Positions 1 to 7,850 of a DNA stretch of 64,000 nucleotides are shown in pieces. The DNA is from Bacteroidales bacterium (GTDB lineage Bacteria > Bacteroidota > Bacteroidia > Bacteroidales > UBA932). Numbering within the stretch: the stretch's first letter is position 1; every line of letters starts with the position of its first letter. The translations under genes and the position numbers were made by a program. The stretch covers positions 1 through 64,000 of the forward strand of contig JAFWRQ010000030.1 of assembly GCA_017519865.1 (NCBI GenBank), read 5' to 3'. A model generated the notes under the pieces. That model saw nothing but the letters and a program-made list of their open reading frames with translations. It was not told where the DNA came from and ran no database searches.

Positions 1-171
1 ATCGATCTCTACGAGACCGATGGATTGTTATTGTTTTTCCCAAAATCAATCATTCGTAAAACAATTGATTTAGAGCGAGTTATTGAAAAAGCTGAAAATA
101 TTTACAACTTTTATTTGGATTCCAACTGGGAACTCCGATTTTACTACTTTTGTCGATCAACAAAGCCCTAA
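1..171 (+). CDS. C-terminal end of an unidentified AT-rich gene (partial)
   Basis: Frame 1 is open from the window edge and ends at TAA 169-171, giving 56 C-terminal residues that end in CRSTKP. I do not recognise the family. The stretch contains a charged segment (LERVIEKAEN) and many aromatic residues near its end. About one third of its bases are G or C, far below the genes that follow, so it may be transferred DNA or the edge of an accessory segment. The start lies outside the window. Confidence 0.5.
   Translation: MDLYETDGLLLFFPKSIIRKTIDLERVIEKAENIYNFYLDSNWELRFYYFCRSTKP
145..152 (+). promoter_or_regulatory. Possible -7 box (TACTTTTG) for the nitroreductase gene
   Basis: TACTTTTG matches the Bacteroidota -7 consensus TAnnTTTG and lies 30 bases before the chosen ATG at 182. 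No TTG is visible at the usual distance upstream and the box lies inside the end of the preceding gene, so confidence is low. Confidence 0.3.
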
Positions 172-181
172 CATACATATT

Positions 182-667
182 ATGGATTTCCTTGAAGTCA
201 TTGAAAAGCGGCACTCGGTGAGGAGGTTCACCGACGAGCCCGTCGACAGGGAACTGCTCGACGCCATCATCGGCATCGCTCAGACCGCCCCTTCTTCCAA
301 GAACTGTCACAGTTCCGCATTCATGGTCATCGAAGACAAGGATACTCTCCTGGCCGTTTCCGAAATGCGCGACCGCGGTTCAGCCTTCCTGAAAGGTGCT
401 CCCGCCGCCATCGTGGTCATGGGAGACCGCTCCAGGAGCGATATCTGGGTGGAGAATGCTTCCATTTCCGCAACTTTCATCCAGCTCGCCGCCACGGCGC
501 TCGACCTCGGCAGCTGCTGGGTTCACGTCCGTGACAGGCAGCGCAGTTCCGCCGATCCTTCCAAGGGCACGGCGGAGGACTACCTCCGCGGCCTTCTGGG
601 CATCCGCGAGGAGTACGGAGTACTCTGCGTAATCGCCCTCGGCCACGAGGATGCTGCTGCTCTTTAA
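182..667 (+). CDS. Nitroreductase-family flavoprotein
   Basis: A 161-residue protein whose N-terminus (MDFLEVIEKRHSVRRF) is the typical nitroreductase opening, where the Arg-rich RHSVR motif contacts the FMN phosphate. TAPSSKN around residues 38-44 and the late GHE segment also fit. Members reduce nitro groups, quinones or flavins with NAD(P)H in the cytoplasm; the substrate cannot be read from sequence. The frame is open further upstream to 83, but the added residues resemble no nitroreductase and overlap the preceding gene, so ATG 182 is preferred. At 161 residues it is at the short end of the family. Confidence 0.85.
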   Translation: MDFLEVIEKRHSVRRFTDEPVDRELLDAIIGIAQTAPSSKNCHSSAFMVIEDKDTLLAVSEMRDRGSAFLKGAPAAIVVMGDRSRSDIWVENASISATFIQLAATALDLGSCWVHVRDRQRSSADPSKGTAEDYLRGLLGIREEYGVLCVIALGHEDAAAL

Positions 668-698
668 TTGGATAATTCGCAAATAATGGCTACATTTG
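668..698 (+). promoter_or_regulatory. Bacteroidota promoter for the first DASS transporter
   Basis: TTG at 668-670 is followed after 20 bases by TACATTTG at 691-698, a good match to the -33/-7 pattern TTG-N19-21-TAnnTTTG. It lies just after the nitroreductase stop and 35 bases before ATG 734. This argues against the in-frame TTG at 668 being the start codon. Confidence 0.65.
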
Positions 699-733
699 CA
701 GAATATCAAAAGAGCATATATAATTTTGACATA

Positions 734-2182
734 ATGGCTACTAAAAAACTAAACACGAAGTATTGTGTACTACTGCCTATCATCCTGGTAATCACAATCT
801 TCCTTTGGGCCGTTCCGACATCTTTCTATGGCATCGACGCCCTGACTCCCGTTCAGCAGAGGGTCATCGCGCTCTTCGTTTTCGCCGCCCTGATGTGGAT
901 GTTCGAAATAGTCCCTAACTGGACTACTTCGGTCCTGGTCATCGTCCTTTCATTGCTCACAGTGTCCGACAGAGGACTCGGATTCCTCTGCAAGCCCGAA
1001 TACGGCACCCTTGTCAACTACAAGAGCATCATGTCCGCATTCGCCGATCCGGTCATCATGCTGTTCCTGGGCGGATTCGTACTCGCCATCATGGCTTCGA
1101 AATACGGCCTGGACGTGACCCTCGCCCGTATCCTCCTGAAGCCTTTCGGCAAGAAACCGAGGATGGTCCTGCTCGGATTCCTCATCGTGATCGCCGTATT
1201 CTCGATGTTCATGAGCAACACCGCTACGGCCGCCATGATGCTGGCACTGCTTACCCCGGTGCTCGGAGCCCTTCCCAAGGATGACAGGGGCCGCGTAGGT
1301 CTTGCCCTGTCGATTCCCGTCGCCGCCAACCTCGGAGGTATCGGCACTACCATCGGCACGCCTCCTAACGCCACCGCCGTCCGTTTCCTCAATGAAACGG
1401 GTTGCGAGGTGGCTTTCGATTCCTGGGCCATCCACATGATCCCCTTCGTGATCATCATGATATTCATCGCATGGCTCCTGCTTCAGTTCTTCTTCCCCTT
1501 CAAGGCTGAAGAGATCGTCCTGGACATCCCTCAGAACAAGCGCAAGAAAGACTGGAAGTCCACCGTCGTATGGATCACCTTCGGAGGCACCATCCTCCTT
1601 TGGGCCACCGAGCAGCTGACCGGCATCAACTCCAACATCGTCGCCCTCATCCCGCTGGCGGTCCTGACCTGTACGGGCATCTTCACCAAGGAGGACATCA
1701 AGGAGATCAACTGGACCGTCCTATGGCTCGTTGCCGGAGGCTTCGCGCTCGGTACCGCCCTTCAGGGCACCGGCCTTGCCAACGTCCTCATCGAGGCCAT
1801 ACCTTTCGGATCGATGTCGGTCGTCGTCGTACTCATCATCGCCGGTATCGTCTGTTACTTCCTTTCCAACTTCATCTCCAACTCCGCTACCGCGTCGTTG
1901 CTGATCCCCATCCTGATCGTCGTTGCCGAAGGCATGGCCGACCCTTCCGCCGCCAATCACGACTCATTCATGTCGCTTGGCGGTTCCCAGGCCATGATCA
2001 TTTTCATTGCCACGGCAGCCTCCATCGCCATGCTCTTCCCTAAATCCACCCCTCCGAATGCCATCGCTTCCTCCACCGGCCTGGTAGAGAGCAAGGACAT
2101 GATCAAGGTCGGCAGCATCATCGGTGCCGTCGGTTTCGTCCTCGGCTTCTTCTGGCTAACCAAGATATTCCCATTTGCTTAA
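734..2182 (+). CDS. DASS (SLC13) family sodium/anion symporter
   Basis: A 482-residue inner-membrane protein of the divalent anion:sodium symporter family, which imports dicarboxylates, citrate or sulfate with Na+. The two signature Ser-Asn-Thr/Ser helical hairpins are present: SNTATAAMM near residue 160 followed by IGTPPNATA, and SNSATASLLIPI followed by KSTPPNAIA near the C-terminus. Roughly a dozen hydrophobic segments are visible. A good promoter sits at 668-698, inside the longer open frame, so ATG 734 is chosen. The porin gene follows after one base, which suggests co-transcription of outer- and inner-membrane steps. Substrate is inferred only at family level; dicarboxylate is my guess. 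Confidence 0.9.
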   Translation: MATKKLNTKYCVLLPIILVITIFLWAVPTSFYGIDALTPVQQRVIALFVFAALMWMFEIVPNWTTSVLVIVLSLLTVSDRGLGFLCKPEYGTLVNYKSIMSAFADPVIMLFLGGFVLAIMASKYGLDVTLARILLKPFGKKPRMVLLGFLIVIAVFSMFMSNTATAAMMLALLTPVLGALPKDDRGRVGLALSIPVAANLGGIGTTIGTPPNATAVRFLNETGCEVAFDSWAIHMIPFVIIMIFIAWLLLQFFFPFKAEEIVLDIPQNKRKKDWKSTVVWITFGGTILLWATEQLTGINSNIVALIPLAVLTCTGIFTKEDIKEINWTVLWLVAGGFALGTALQGTGLANVLIEAIPFGSMSVVVVLIIAGIVCYFLSNFISNSATASLLIPILIVVAEGMADPSAANHDSFMSLGGSQAMIIFIATAASIAMLFPKSTPPNAIASSTGLVESKDMIKVGSIIGAVGFVLGFFWLTKIFPFA

Positions 2183-2183
2183 C

Positions 2184-3383
2184 ATGAAAAGATATTTCAC
2201 TTTGGCTGCCCTCGCAGCCCTCTGTACGGTCACAGTGGCCGCCCAGGACGTGCAGTACAAATGGTACGGTTTCATCCGCAACTATGCTCACGTAGACACG
2301 CACGAGATGACGGCTTTGACCGCCGATCTCTTCAGCTATGGTCCCAAGGACAACGACAATGACAATGCCACCTGGCATTTTACCGCCATCACCAGCCGTC
2401 TCGGACTGGATGTCACCGGCTACAAGTACAATAATATGACCGCCACGGCCAAGATCGAGGCAGACTTCTACAACGGTCTCTCCGGTGTCACCGGTACCGC
2501 TCTTTTCCGTCTCCGTCAGGCTTATGTGACCCTCGGATGGAAGAATGCCTTCGGCAATCCCTATTCCTTGAAAGTTGGCCAGACGTGGCACCCTATGGCA
2601 GCCGACATGCCCGACGTGATCTCCCTCAATACCGGAGCCCCGTTCGGTCCTTTCGCACGTACCCCTCTCGCACAGTTCGACTATACGCTTGATGACGGCT
2701 GGTCCCTGACCGCCGCTGCCGTATGGCAGATGCAGTACACCTCCGCCGGTCCTGAAGGCCCTTCCGCCAACTACATGAAGTACAGCGGTATCCCTGAGGT
2801 GTATGCAGGAATCTCCTATGTCTCCGGATCTTCCACCATCCGCGCCGGTCTCGACTTCATCAGCACCAAGCCCGTCCAGGCTTCTTCCGAGAGGATGAAC
2901 GCCATGATACCGTTCTTCTATGCCCAGTACAAGGAAGGACTTTTCTCCGCCAAGTTCAAGACCGTCTATGCCCAGGCGGGCGAGCACCTCAACCTCAACG
3001 GAGGTTATGGCGTGGATGTCAACGGCGGCTACACCCCTACCCGTAACTCCTCCAGCTGGGTCAGCCTCAGCTACGGAAAGGACTGGCAGTTCGTGCTCTT
3101 CGGAGGCTTCTCCAAGAACTTCGGTACCGACAAGGCCCTTGCGAGCCCTGCTACTTTCTGGTTCAGCAAGAACAGCGCGTCCAACATGAACACCATGTAC
3201 CGCATTACTCCTACCATCATCCGCAACCTCGGCAAGGTCCAGGTCGCCCTCGAGTATGAGCACACCGCCGTCGAGTACGGTGACAGCAAGCTCGGGATGA
3301 ACCTCAACAACGGCCTTTTCGACCAGGGTCTCCACTGGGTCGCCAACAACCGCGTCCAGATGATGCTCAAGTACAGTTTCTAA
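2184..3383 (+). CDS. Outer-membrane porin-like beta-barrel (DcaP-like)
   Basis: A 399-residue protein with a signal peptide (MKRYFTLAALAALCTVTVAAQ), alternating beta-strand patterns rich in aromatic and Gly residues, and a C-terminal Phe (MMLKYSF), the usual outer-membrane barrel signature. The region GFIRNYAHVDTHE onward resembles DcaP-type porins, which pass small anionic solutes. It starts one base after the DASS stop, so porin and symporter probably form one uptake route. ATG 2184 is preferred over the TTG at 2175, which overlaps the upstream gene. A hairpin repeat follows at 3405. Confidence 0.75.
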   Translation: MKRYFTLAALAALCTVTVAAQDVQYKWYGFIRNYAHVDTHEMTALTADLFSYGPKDNDNDNATWHFTAITSRLGLDVTGYKYNNMTATAKIEADFYNGLSGVTGTALFRLRQAYVTLGWKNAFGNPYSLKVGQTWHPMAADMPDVISLNTGAPFGPFARTPLAQFDYTLDDGWSLTAAAVWQMQYTSAGPEGPSANYMKYSGIPEVYAGISYVSGSSTIRAGLDFISTKPVQASSERMNAMIPFFYAQYKEGLFSAKFKTVYAQAGEHLNLNGGYGVDVNGGYTPTRNSSSWVSLSYGKDWQFVLFGGFSKNFGTDKALASPATFWFSKNSASNMNTMYRITPTIIRNLGKVQVALEYEHTAVEYGDSKLGMNLNNGLFDQGLHWVANNRVQMMLKYSF

Positions 3384-3404
3384 ATCTCTTGAAATATACG
3401 GTTG

Positions 3405-3448
3405 GAGGATGACTGATAAGTCCGATGGACTTTGAGGTCATCCTCTTT
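3405..3448 (+). terminator. Nested hairpin after the porin gene (copy 1 of a repeat)
   Basis: A 41-base palindrome: outer arms GAGGATGAC / GTCATCCTC (3405-3413 with 3437-3445) and inner arms AAGTCC / GGACTT (3418-3423 with 3427-3432), separated by matched 4-base internal bulges, then a T-rich run. It fits an intrinsic terminator. The same element recurs at 5186-5226 with one base changed. The rest of the 3384-3582 gap is AT-rich and shows no gene. Confidence 0.7.
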
Positions 3449-3582
3449 CTTTATGTCTCCGCGGGTGACCAAGAATCACCTGTCAGCCACCCTAATAGTT
3501 TTTTCTTTAAAAATTTATTTTCTTCATAATATTTTGTTTCTTTGTATTTGGTTAGCGGAGAAAGATCACACTTAACTATATT

Positions 3583-5160
3583 ATGAGCAAACAAACACTA
3601 AACGGTGCGGCTGCCCAGCCTCAGCTTGCACAAGAGTCCTCATTCGACCGCAAGCGTCACATCATCGGAGCCATATTCGGCCCCATCTGTGCGCTTCTGG
3701 TTTATCTTATCCCCATTGCCGGACTGTCTCCGGAGGCCCATAAACTTCTTGCCATCGTGACATTCGTGGCCTTCTGGTGGATCTGCGAGCCGGTTCCCAT
3801 TCCAGTAACCTCCATCCTGGGTCCTACTCTCTGCGTCATCTTCGGAGTCGTCTCGGCTACAGATGCCTTCAAGTCCTTCGCGAACCCTATGATCTTCCTG
3901 TTCATGGGAGGTTTCCTCATTGCAAAGGGCATGATGGTGAACGGCCTCGACAAGCGTATCGCCTACGGCATCATGTCGATGAAATGGGTGGGTGACTCGC
4001 CGCGCAAGATATTCCTGGCCATCGGTCTGGCGTGTATGCTCTGCTCCGGCTGGATCAGCAATACCGCTACCGCCGCCATGATGTTCCCCATCGCCCTCGG
4101 ACTGCTCGAGGCTATCCGCGAGATGATGGCCGCCAACGGCAAGGAAATCGACCTCAGGAGCTATAAATACGCTACCGGTCTCATGCTCATGACCGCGTAC
4201 GCCTGTTCCATCGGTGGTGTACTCACCCCGATCGGCACCCCTCCGAACATCATTATGATCGGATTCATCAGGGAGCTGGCACCCGACGCTCCTCAGATCA
4301 CTTTCTTCAACTGGATGATCTGGGGCTTCCTCGCCATGGTCCTTTACTTCATCGTCACTTATTTCGTCCTTCAGAAGATGTTCCCTGCCGATGTCAAGCA
4401 CATCGACGGTGCTCAGGAGTTCATCCAGGAGCACAAGAGAGGCTTGGGCAAGTGGACCCGCGCCCAGAAGAACACCCTTGCCGCTTTCATCGTGGCGGTT
4501 CTCCTTTGGGTTACTCCGGGTATCCTCAGCGCCATCCAGAACATTTCTCCCACTGCCGTCAATCCTGACTTCGTCAAGGCTTACAATGCCCATTTCCCTG
4601 AGGCTGTCGCTGCAATGGTCGGTGGTCTGCTCATGTTCCTCATGCCCGTCAATATCAAGAAGGGTGAGATGACGCTTAGTTGGAAGGACGGTGTCAAGGG
4701 TATCGACTGGGGCACGCTGCTGCTCTTCGGCGGCGGTCTGTCCATCGGCGGTATGGTGTTCTCCACCGGTCTGTCGCAGTGGATCGGCGAGTCCCTGACC
4801 AGCGCGCTTGGCGGTCACCCGTCCGAGTACCTGTTCCTTACGCTGTTCGCAGTCACGGCCCTGCTCCTCTCCGAGCTTACCTCCAATACCGCCGTTGCCA
4901 ACCTGATGGGACCTATCGCCATCGCCACGGCCGTATCCCTGGGCTTCAGCCCCGTGCCTGTCTGCGTCGTCATGGCCCTCTGTACGTCGCTTGCCTTCAT
5001 GCTCCCTGTCTCGACGCCGCCGAATGCCATCACTTATTCTTCCGGCTACATACCCATCACCAAGATGATCAAGGCCGGTATCATTCTCGACCTCATCGGA
5101 GTGTTCGCGATCACCGTCCCTCTGGTATACTTCCTGGTCAAAGCCATCATGGGTGTATAA
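3583..5160 (+). CDS. DASS (SLC13) family sodium/anion symporter, second copy
   Basis: A 525-residue multi-pass symporter, related to but clearly diverged from the protein at 734-2182. Signature hairpins are SNTATAAMMF plus IGTPPNIIM in the first half and SNTAVANLM plus VSTPPNAIT in the second. An extra N-terminal segment of about 30 polar residues precedes the first membrane span. The gene stands alone, bounded by the two copies of the nested hairpin, so it is probably a separate transcription unit. The start ATG 3583 is preceded by a very AT-rich region with no clean -7 box. The transported anion is not determinable here. Confidence 0.9.
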   Translation: MSKQTLNGAAAQPQLAQESSFDRKRHIIGAIFGPICALLVYLIPIAGLSPEAHKLLAIVTFVAFWWICEPVPIPVTSILGPTLCVIFGVVSATDAFKSFANPMIFLFMGGFLIAKGMMVNGLDKRIAYGIMSMKWVGDSPRKIFLAIGLACMLCSGWISNTATAAMMFPIALGLLEAIREMMAANGKEIDLRSYKYATGLMLMTAYACSIGGVLTPIGTPPNIIMIGFIRELAPDAPQITFFNWMIWGFLAMVLYFIVTYFVLQKMFPADVKHIDGAQEFIQEHKRGLGKWTRAQKNTLAAFIVAVLLWVTPGILSAIQNISPTAVNPDFVKAYNAHFPEAVAAMVGGLLMFLMPVNIKKGEMTLSWKDGVKGIDWGTLLLFGGGLSIGGMVFSTGLSQWIGESLTSALGGHPSEYLFLTLFAVTALLLSELTSNTAVANLMGPIAIATAVSLGFSPVPVCVVMALCTSLAFMLPVSTPPNAITYSSGYIPITKMIKAGIILDLIGVFAITVPLVYFLVKAIMGV

Positions 5161-5177
5161 CCGTTGCGGATCCCTCA

Positions 5178-5236
5178 TAAAGAAAGAGGATGACTGACAA
5201 GTCCGATGGACTTTGAGGTCATCCTCTTTCCTTTAT
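5178..5236. terminator. Bidirectional terminator, nested hairpin copy 2
   Basis: The same nested palindrome as at 3405 (core 5186-5226, GAC instead of GAT in the left bulge). Here the outer stem extends into A-rich left and T-rich right flanks (ATAAAGAAAGAGG against CCTCTTTCCTTTAT). It lies between convergent genes and could end transcription from both sides. Confidence 0.8.
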
Positions 5237-5268
5237 TATAACCGGGCGGTGTCAGGCGCCGGGGAGGA

Positions 5269-6321
5269 TCAATGGACCCTGAGGCGCTGGCCGATGCGCA
5301 GGGTGCTGGTCTGCTTGATGCCGTTCCAGGCGCAAAGCTGGCGGACCGTGGTGTGATACTTGACTGCGAGGGCTCCGAGCGTGTCTCCTGACTTGACGGT
5401 ATGGAACTGACGGGCTGCAACTTCAGCGGCCTGCTTGGCCTCGGCTTCGCGGTCCTCTACCTCGGCGAGCAGGATCTGCTCCTCCTCTTCCTCCGACTCG
5501 GGGAAGTAGTTGCTGCGCTCGTTCAGGTAGCGCTTGTTAAGGGTGAAGACGCCGCTGCGGAGCGTTCCCGTCTCGAAGTCTATCAGCCATTCCGGGTCGA
5601 AGGCATAGCCCTGGTAACGGGTCTCGAAATGGAGGTGCGGGCCAGAGGAACGGCCGGTGGAGCCTCCCAGGCCTATCTCATCGCCGGCGTTGACCCATTG
5701 GTCCACTTCCACCTCGCGCTTCGAGAGATGTCCGTAGGCGGTCTCGAGGCCGTTCTCGTGGCGGATGACGATGAGGTTGCCGTAACCGCGGGTATACTCA
5801 GAGATGCGGACCTTGCCGGCGAAGGCGGCGCGGACGGGATCGCCCGTTTTCAGGGGAAGGTCCGCTCCCTGGTGGCGCCGGCCGTGGCGGACGCCGAACT
5901 TGGAGAAAACCTTGACCTGGTTGGGACAGCAGAAGTCCGTGGGATGGTCGACCAGCCAGAGGGTCACCTTGTCGGGCAGCGAATTGAACGATACTCCATA
6001 GGGGTCCATCGCGTTCGTGTCCCAGTTCGTCGTGAAATAGTCTTCCTTCTTGAGCTGGTTGCCGTCCTTGATGTATTTCCATGTATTGTCGCTGTACAGG
6101 ATGATCTTGACCAGCGGGTTGGCCGTATTAAGCGTATCTATAGCCCCGGCATTTGTCGGAATCATTGACTTGACAGGCTGCAGGCGCGGTCTCGGGATGA
6201 TGAGTTCCGCCTGTTTCGTAGTGAATCTGGGACGTTTGATGGTATCGGTCTGCGACTGCTGCGCAAATAAGGCCGCGGGGGCCAGCAAGAGCATCACTGC
6301 CAATGCTTTTATAAATGTCAT
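5269..6321 (-). CDS. Secreted M23 (LytM) peptidoglycan peptidase with C-terminal LysM
   Basis: A 350-residue exported protein: signal peptide (to about residue 20, ending LFAQ), an N-terminal region of unknown fold, an M23 domain around 140-245 and a LysM repeat around 306-349 (VKSGDTLGALAVKYH). The zinc site looks complete: His150 and Asp154 in HQGAD, His198 in YGHLS, and HLH at 229-231. It should cleave peptidoglycan cross-bridges in the periplasm, with LysM binding the glycan. It begins 17 bases after the phosphohexomutase gene on the same strand, so the two are probably co-transcribed. Confidence 0.9.
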   Translation of the reverse strand: MTFIKALAVMLLLAPAALFAQQSQTDTIKRPRFTTKQAELIIPRPRLQPVKSMIPTNAGAIDTLNTANPLVKIILYSDNTWKYIKDGNQLKKEDYFTTNWDTNAMDPYGVSFNSLPDKVTLWLVDHPTDFCCPNQVKVFSKFGVRHGRRHQGADLPLKTGDPVRAAFAGKVRISEYTRGYGNLIVIRHENGLETAYGHLSKREVEVDQWVNAGDEIGLGGSTGRSSGPHLHFETRYQGYAFDPEWLIDFETGTLRSGVFTLNKRYLNERSNYFPESEEEEEQILLAEVEDREAEAKQAAEVAARQFHTVKSGDTLGALAVKYHTTVRQLCAWNGIKQTSTLRIGQRLRVH

Positions 6322-6338
6322 AACTCGCTTTTTAACTT

Positions 6339-7700
6339 TTACACAATGGCGTCGAAACGCCTGATGAAGAGCTCTTTGGTCTCGGCGACTTTCTGCCGGA
6401 GCAGCTCCTCGGACGAAGCCTCACAGATAAAGCGAAGGTATGGTTCGGTGTTGGAAGGACGGATGTTGAACCACCAGTCGGGGAACTCGACGCGGTAACC
6501 GTCGAAATCCATGAATGCGGTGGCTTTCTCCTGGGCCATGAAATGCTCCTTGAGGGCATCCATCGCACCTTTCTTGTCCTCGAGTTTGAAGTTGATCTCG
6601 CCGGAGTTCTGGTATCTGGCGATCTCCGAGATGGCCTGACTCAGGGTCTTTCCCTGCTTCTTGAGTGCGGCGACTATGCGCAGCACGATCATCGAGGCGA
6701 GCAGGCCGCTGTCGGAGTAGAAGAAGTCCTTGAAATAATAGTGCCCTGCGAGCTCTCCGCCCCATAGGCCGTCGATCTCGCGGAGCTTGGGGGCTGCGAA
6801 GGCGCGGCCGACACGCCAGGTGTGCAGTTCCACACCCATCGGGGCGAGGTACTCGCCCACGGCCTTGGAACTGCGGATCTCCTGCAGCACGCGCGGAGCC
6901 TTCTCGCCGCGCTCCTTGATGAAATACTCGGACATGAGCGCGATGACGAGGTCGGGGGCGACGAACTGTGCCTTGTCGTCAACGAACATCACGCGGTCGG
7001 CGTCGCCGTCATAGATGACGCCGACATCGGCCTTTTCGCGTGCGACGAGGTCCTTGAGAGGCTGGACGTTCTTGGCCACCAGCGGGTTGGGCTCGTGGTT
7101 GGGGAAACGTCCGTCTATTTCGTCGAAGATGTATGCGGGACCGTCGCCGTAGACCTGTTTCGCAAAGAGACAGGCCATGCCGTTAGACAGGTCGAAGGCG
7201 ACCTTGAGCCCGTCATAGTCACCCTTGAACTTCCCCATGAAAGCGAGGTAGTCCGAAAGGATCTCCTTGGCGTGGACTCCGCCCTTCCGGGCTGCGGGCG
7301 GCGTAGGGCGGCCCTCGTCGATCCAGGCCTTGATCTGGCCGAGGCCGGTATCGAAGCCGACAGGCAGCGCGTTCTCGCGCGAGACCTTCATGCCGTTGTA
7401 TTCTGCGGGATTGTGCGATGCGGTGATCTGTACGGAGGCCTTGAAGCCATAGTTGGCCGTAGCGAAATACACCATCGGCGTACTGCTCAGGCCGATGTCG
7501 TACACGTCGGCGCCGGCATCGGTGATGCCCTCAAGCAGCGCGTCGTGGATCTCAAGCGAAGAGACGCGGCAGTCGCGTCCCACCAGGACCTTGTCGGCCT
7601 TGAGAAGTTCGGGAATGAAATAGCCAACCTTGTAGGCGGTCTCCTTGTCGAAATCCACACCGTAGATTCCGCGTATGTCGTATGCGTGAAATGCTCCCAT
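6339..7700 (-). CDS. manB: Phosphomannomutase/phosphoglucomutase
   Basis: A 453-residue alpha-D-phosphohexomutase that interconverts hexose 1- and 6-phosphates for nucleotide-sugar synthesis. All four family motifs are visible: the phosphoserine loop TASHNPAEYNG, the metal loop DGDADR, the sugar-binding loop GGELAGH and the phosphate-binding loop RPSNTEPYLR near the C-terminus. Mannose versus glucose preference cannot be settled by eye. It is the first gene of a two-gene unit with the M23-LysM peptidase and is divergent from ilvE. Confidence 0.92.
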   Translation of the reverse strand: MGAFHAYDIRGIYGVDFDKETAYKVGYFIPELLKADKVLVGRDCRVSSLEIHDALLEGITDAGADVYDIGLSSTPMVYFATANYGFKASVQITASHNPAEYNGMKVSRENALPVGFDTGLGQIKAWIDEGRPTPPAARKGGVHAKEILSDYLAFMGKFKGDYDGLKVAFDLSNGMACLFAKQVYGDGPAYIFDEIDGRFPNHEPNPLVAKNVQPLKDLVAREKADVGVIYDGDADRVMFVDDKAQFVAPDLVIALMSEYFIKERGEKAPRVLQEIRSSKAVGEYLAPMGVELHTWRVGRAFAAPKLREIDGLWGGELAGHYYFKDFFYSDSGLLASMIVLRIVAALKKQGKTLSQAISEIARYQNSGEINFKLEDKKGAMDALKEHFMAQEKATAFMDFDGYRVEFPDWWFNIRPSNTEPYLRFICEASSEELLRQKVAETKELFIRRFDAIV

Positions 7701-7751
7701 AAAAATAAATATCGATTGTCAGGCAAAAACCGGCTGCTGCCGGCAGAACTA

Positions 7752-7759
7752 CAAATATA
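7752..7759 (-). promoter_or_regulatory. -7 box (TATATTTG on the minus strand) for the phosphohexomutase gene
   Basis: CAAATATA on the plus strand reads TATATTTG on the minus strand, 51 bases before the start at 7700. No convincing -33 TTG is seen. It is back-to-back with the ilvE promoter. Confidence 0.45.
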
Positions 7760-7776
7760 CAAAAAACATTCCGCGT

Positions 7777-7808
7777 TTTGCTTTTATCGCCCCGTATTCC
7801 TATATTTG
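7777..7808 (+). promoter_or_regulatory. Bacteroidota promoter for ilvE
   Basis: TTTG at 7777-7780, then 20 bases, then TATATTTG at 7801-7808. This is a near-ideal -33/-7 pair, 42 bases before ATG 7851. Confidence 0.75.
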
Positions 7809-7850
7809 TAAGGATATATTCAATGGCTTAACAATTAAACTCTCGCTATC

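Noticed and set aside
2118..3335. 405-codon minus-strand frame across the porin
   Set aside because: The plus strand encodes a signal peptide and a barrel with C-terminal Phe; the minus frame has no recognisable features.
3541..3582. Possible promoter for the second DASS gene
   Set aside because: The region is AT-rich with several TTTG words, but none has TA at the correct distance, so no -7 box could be assigned.
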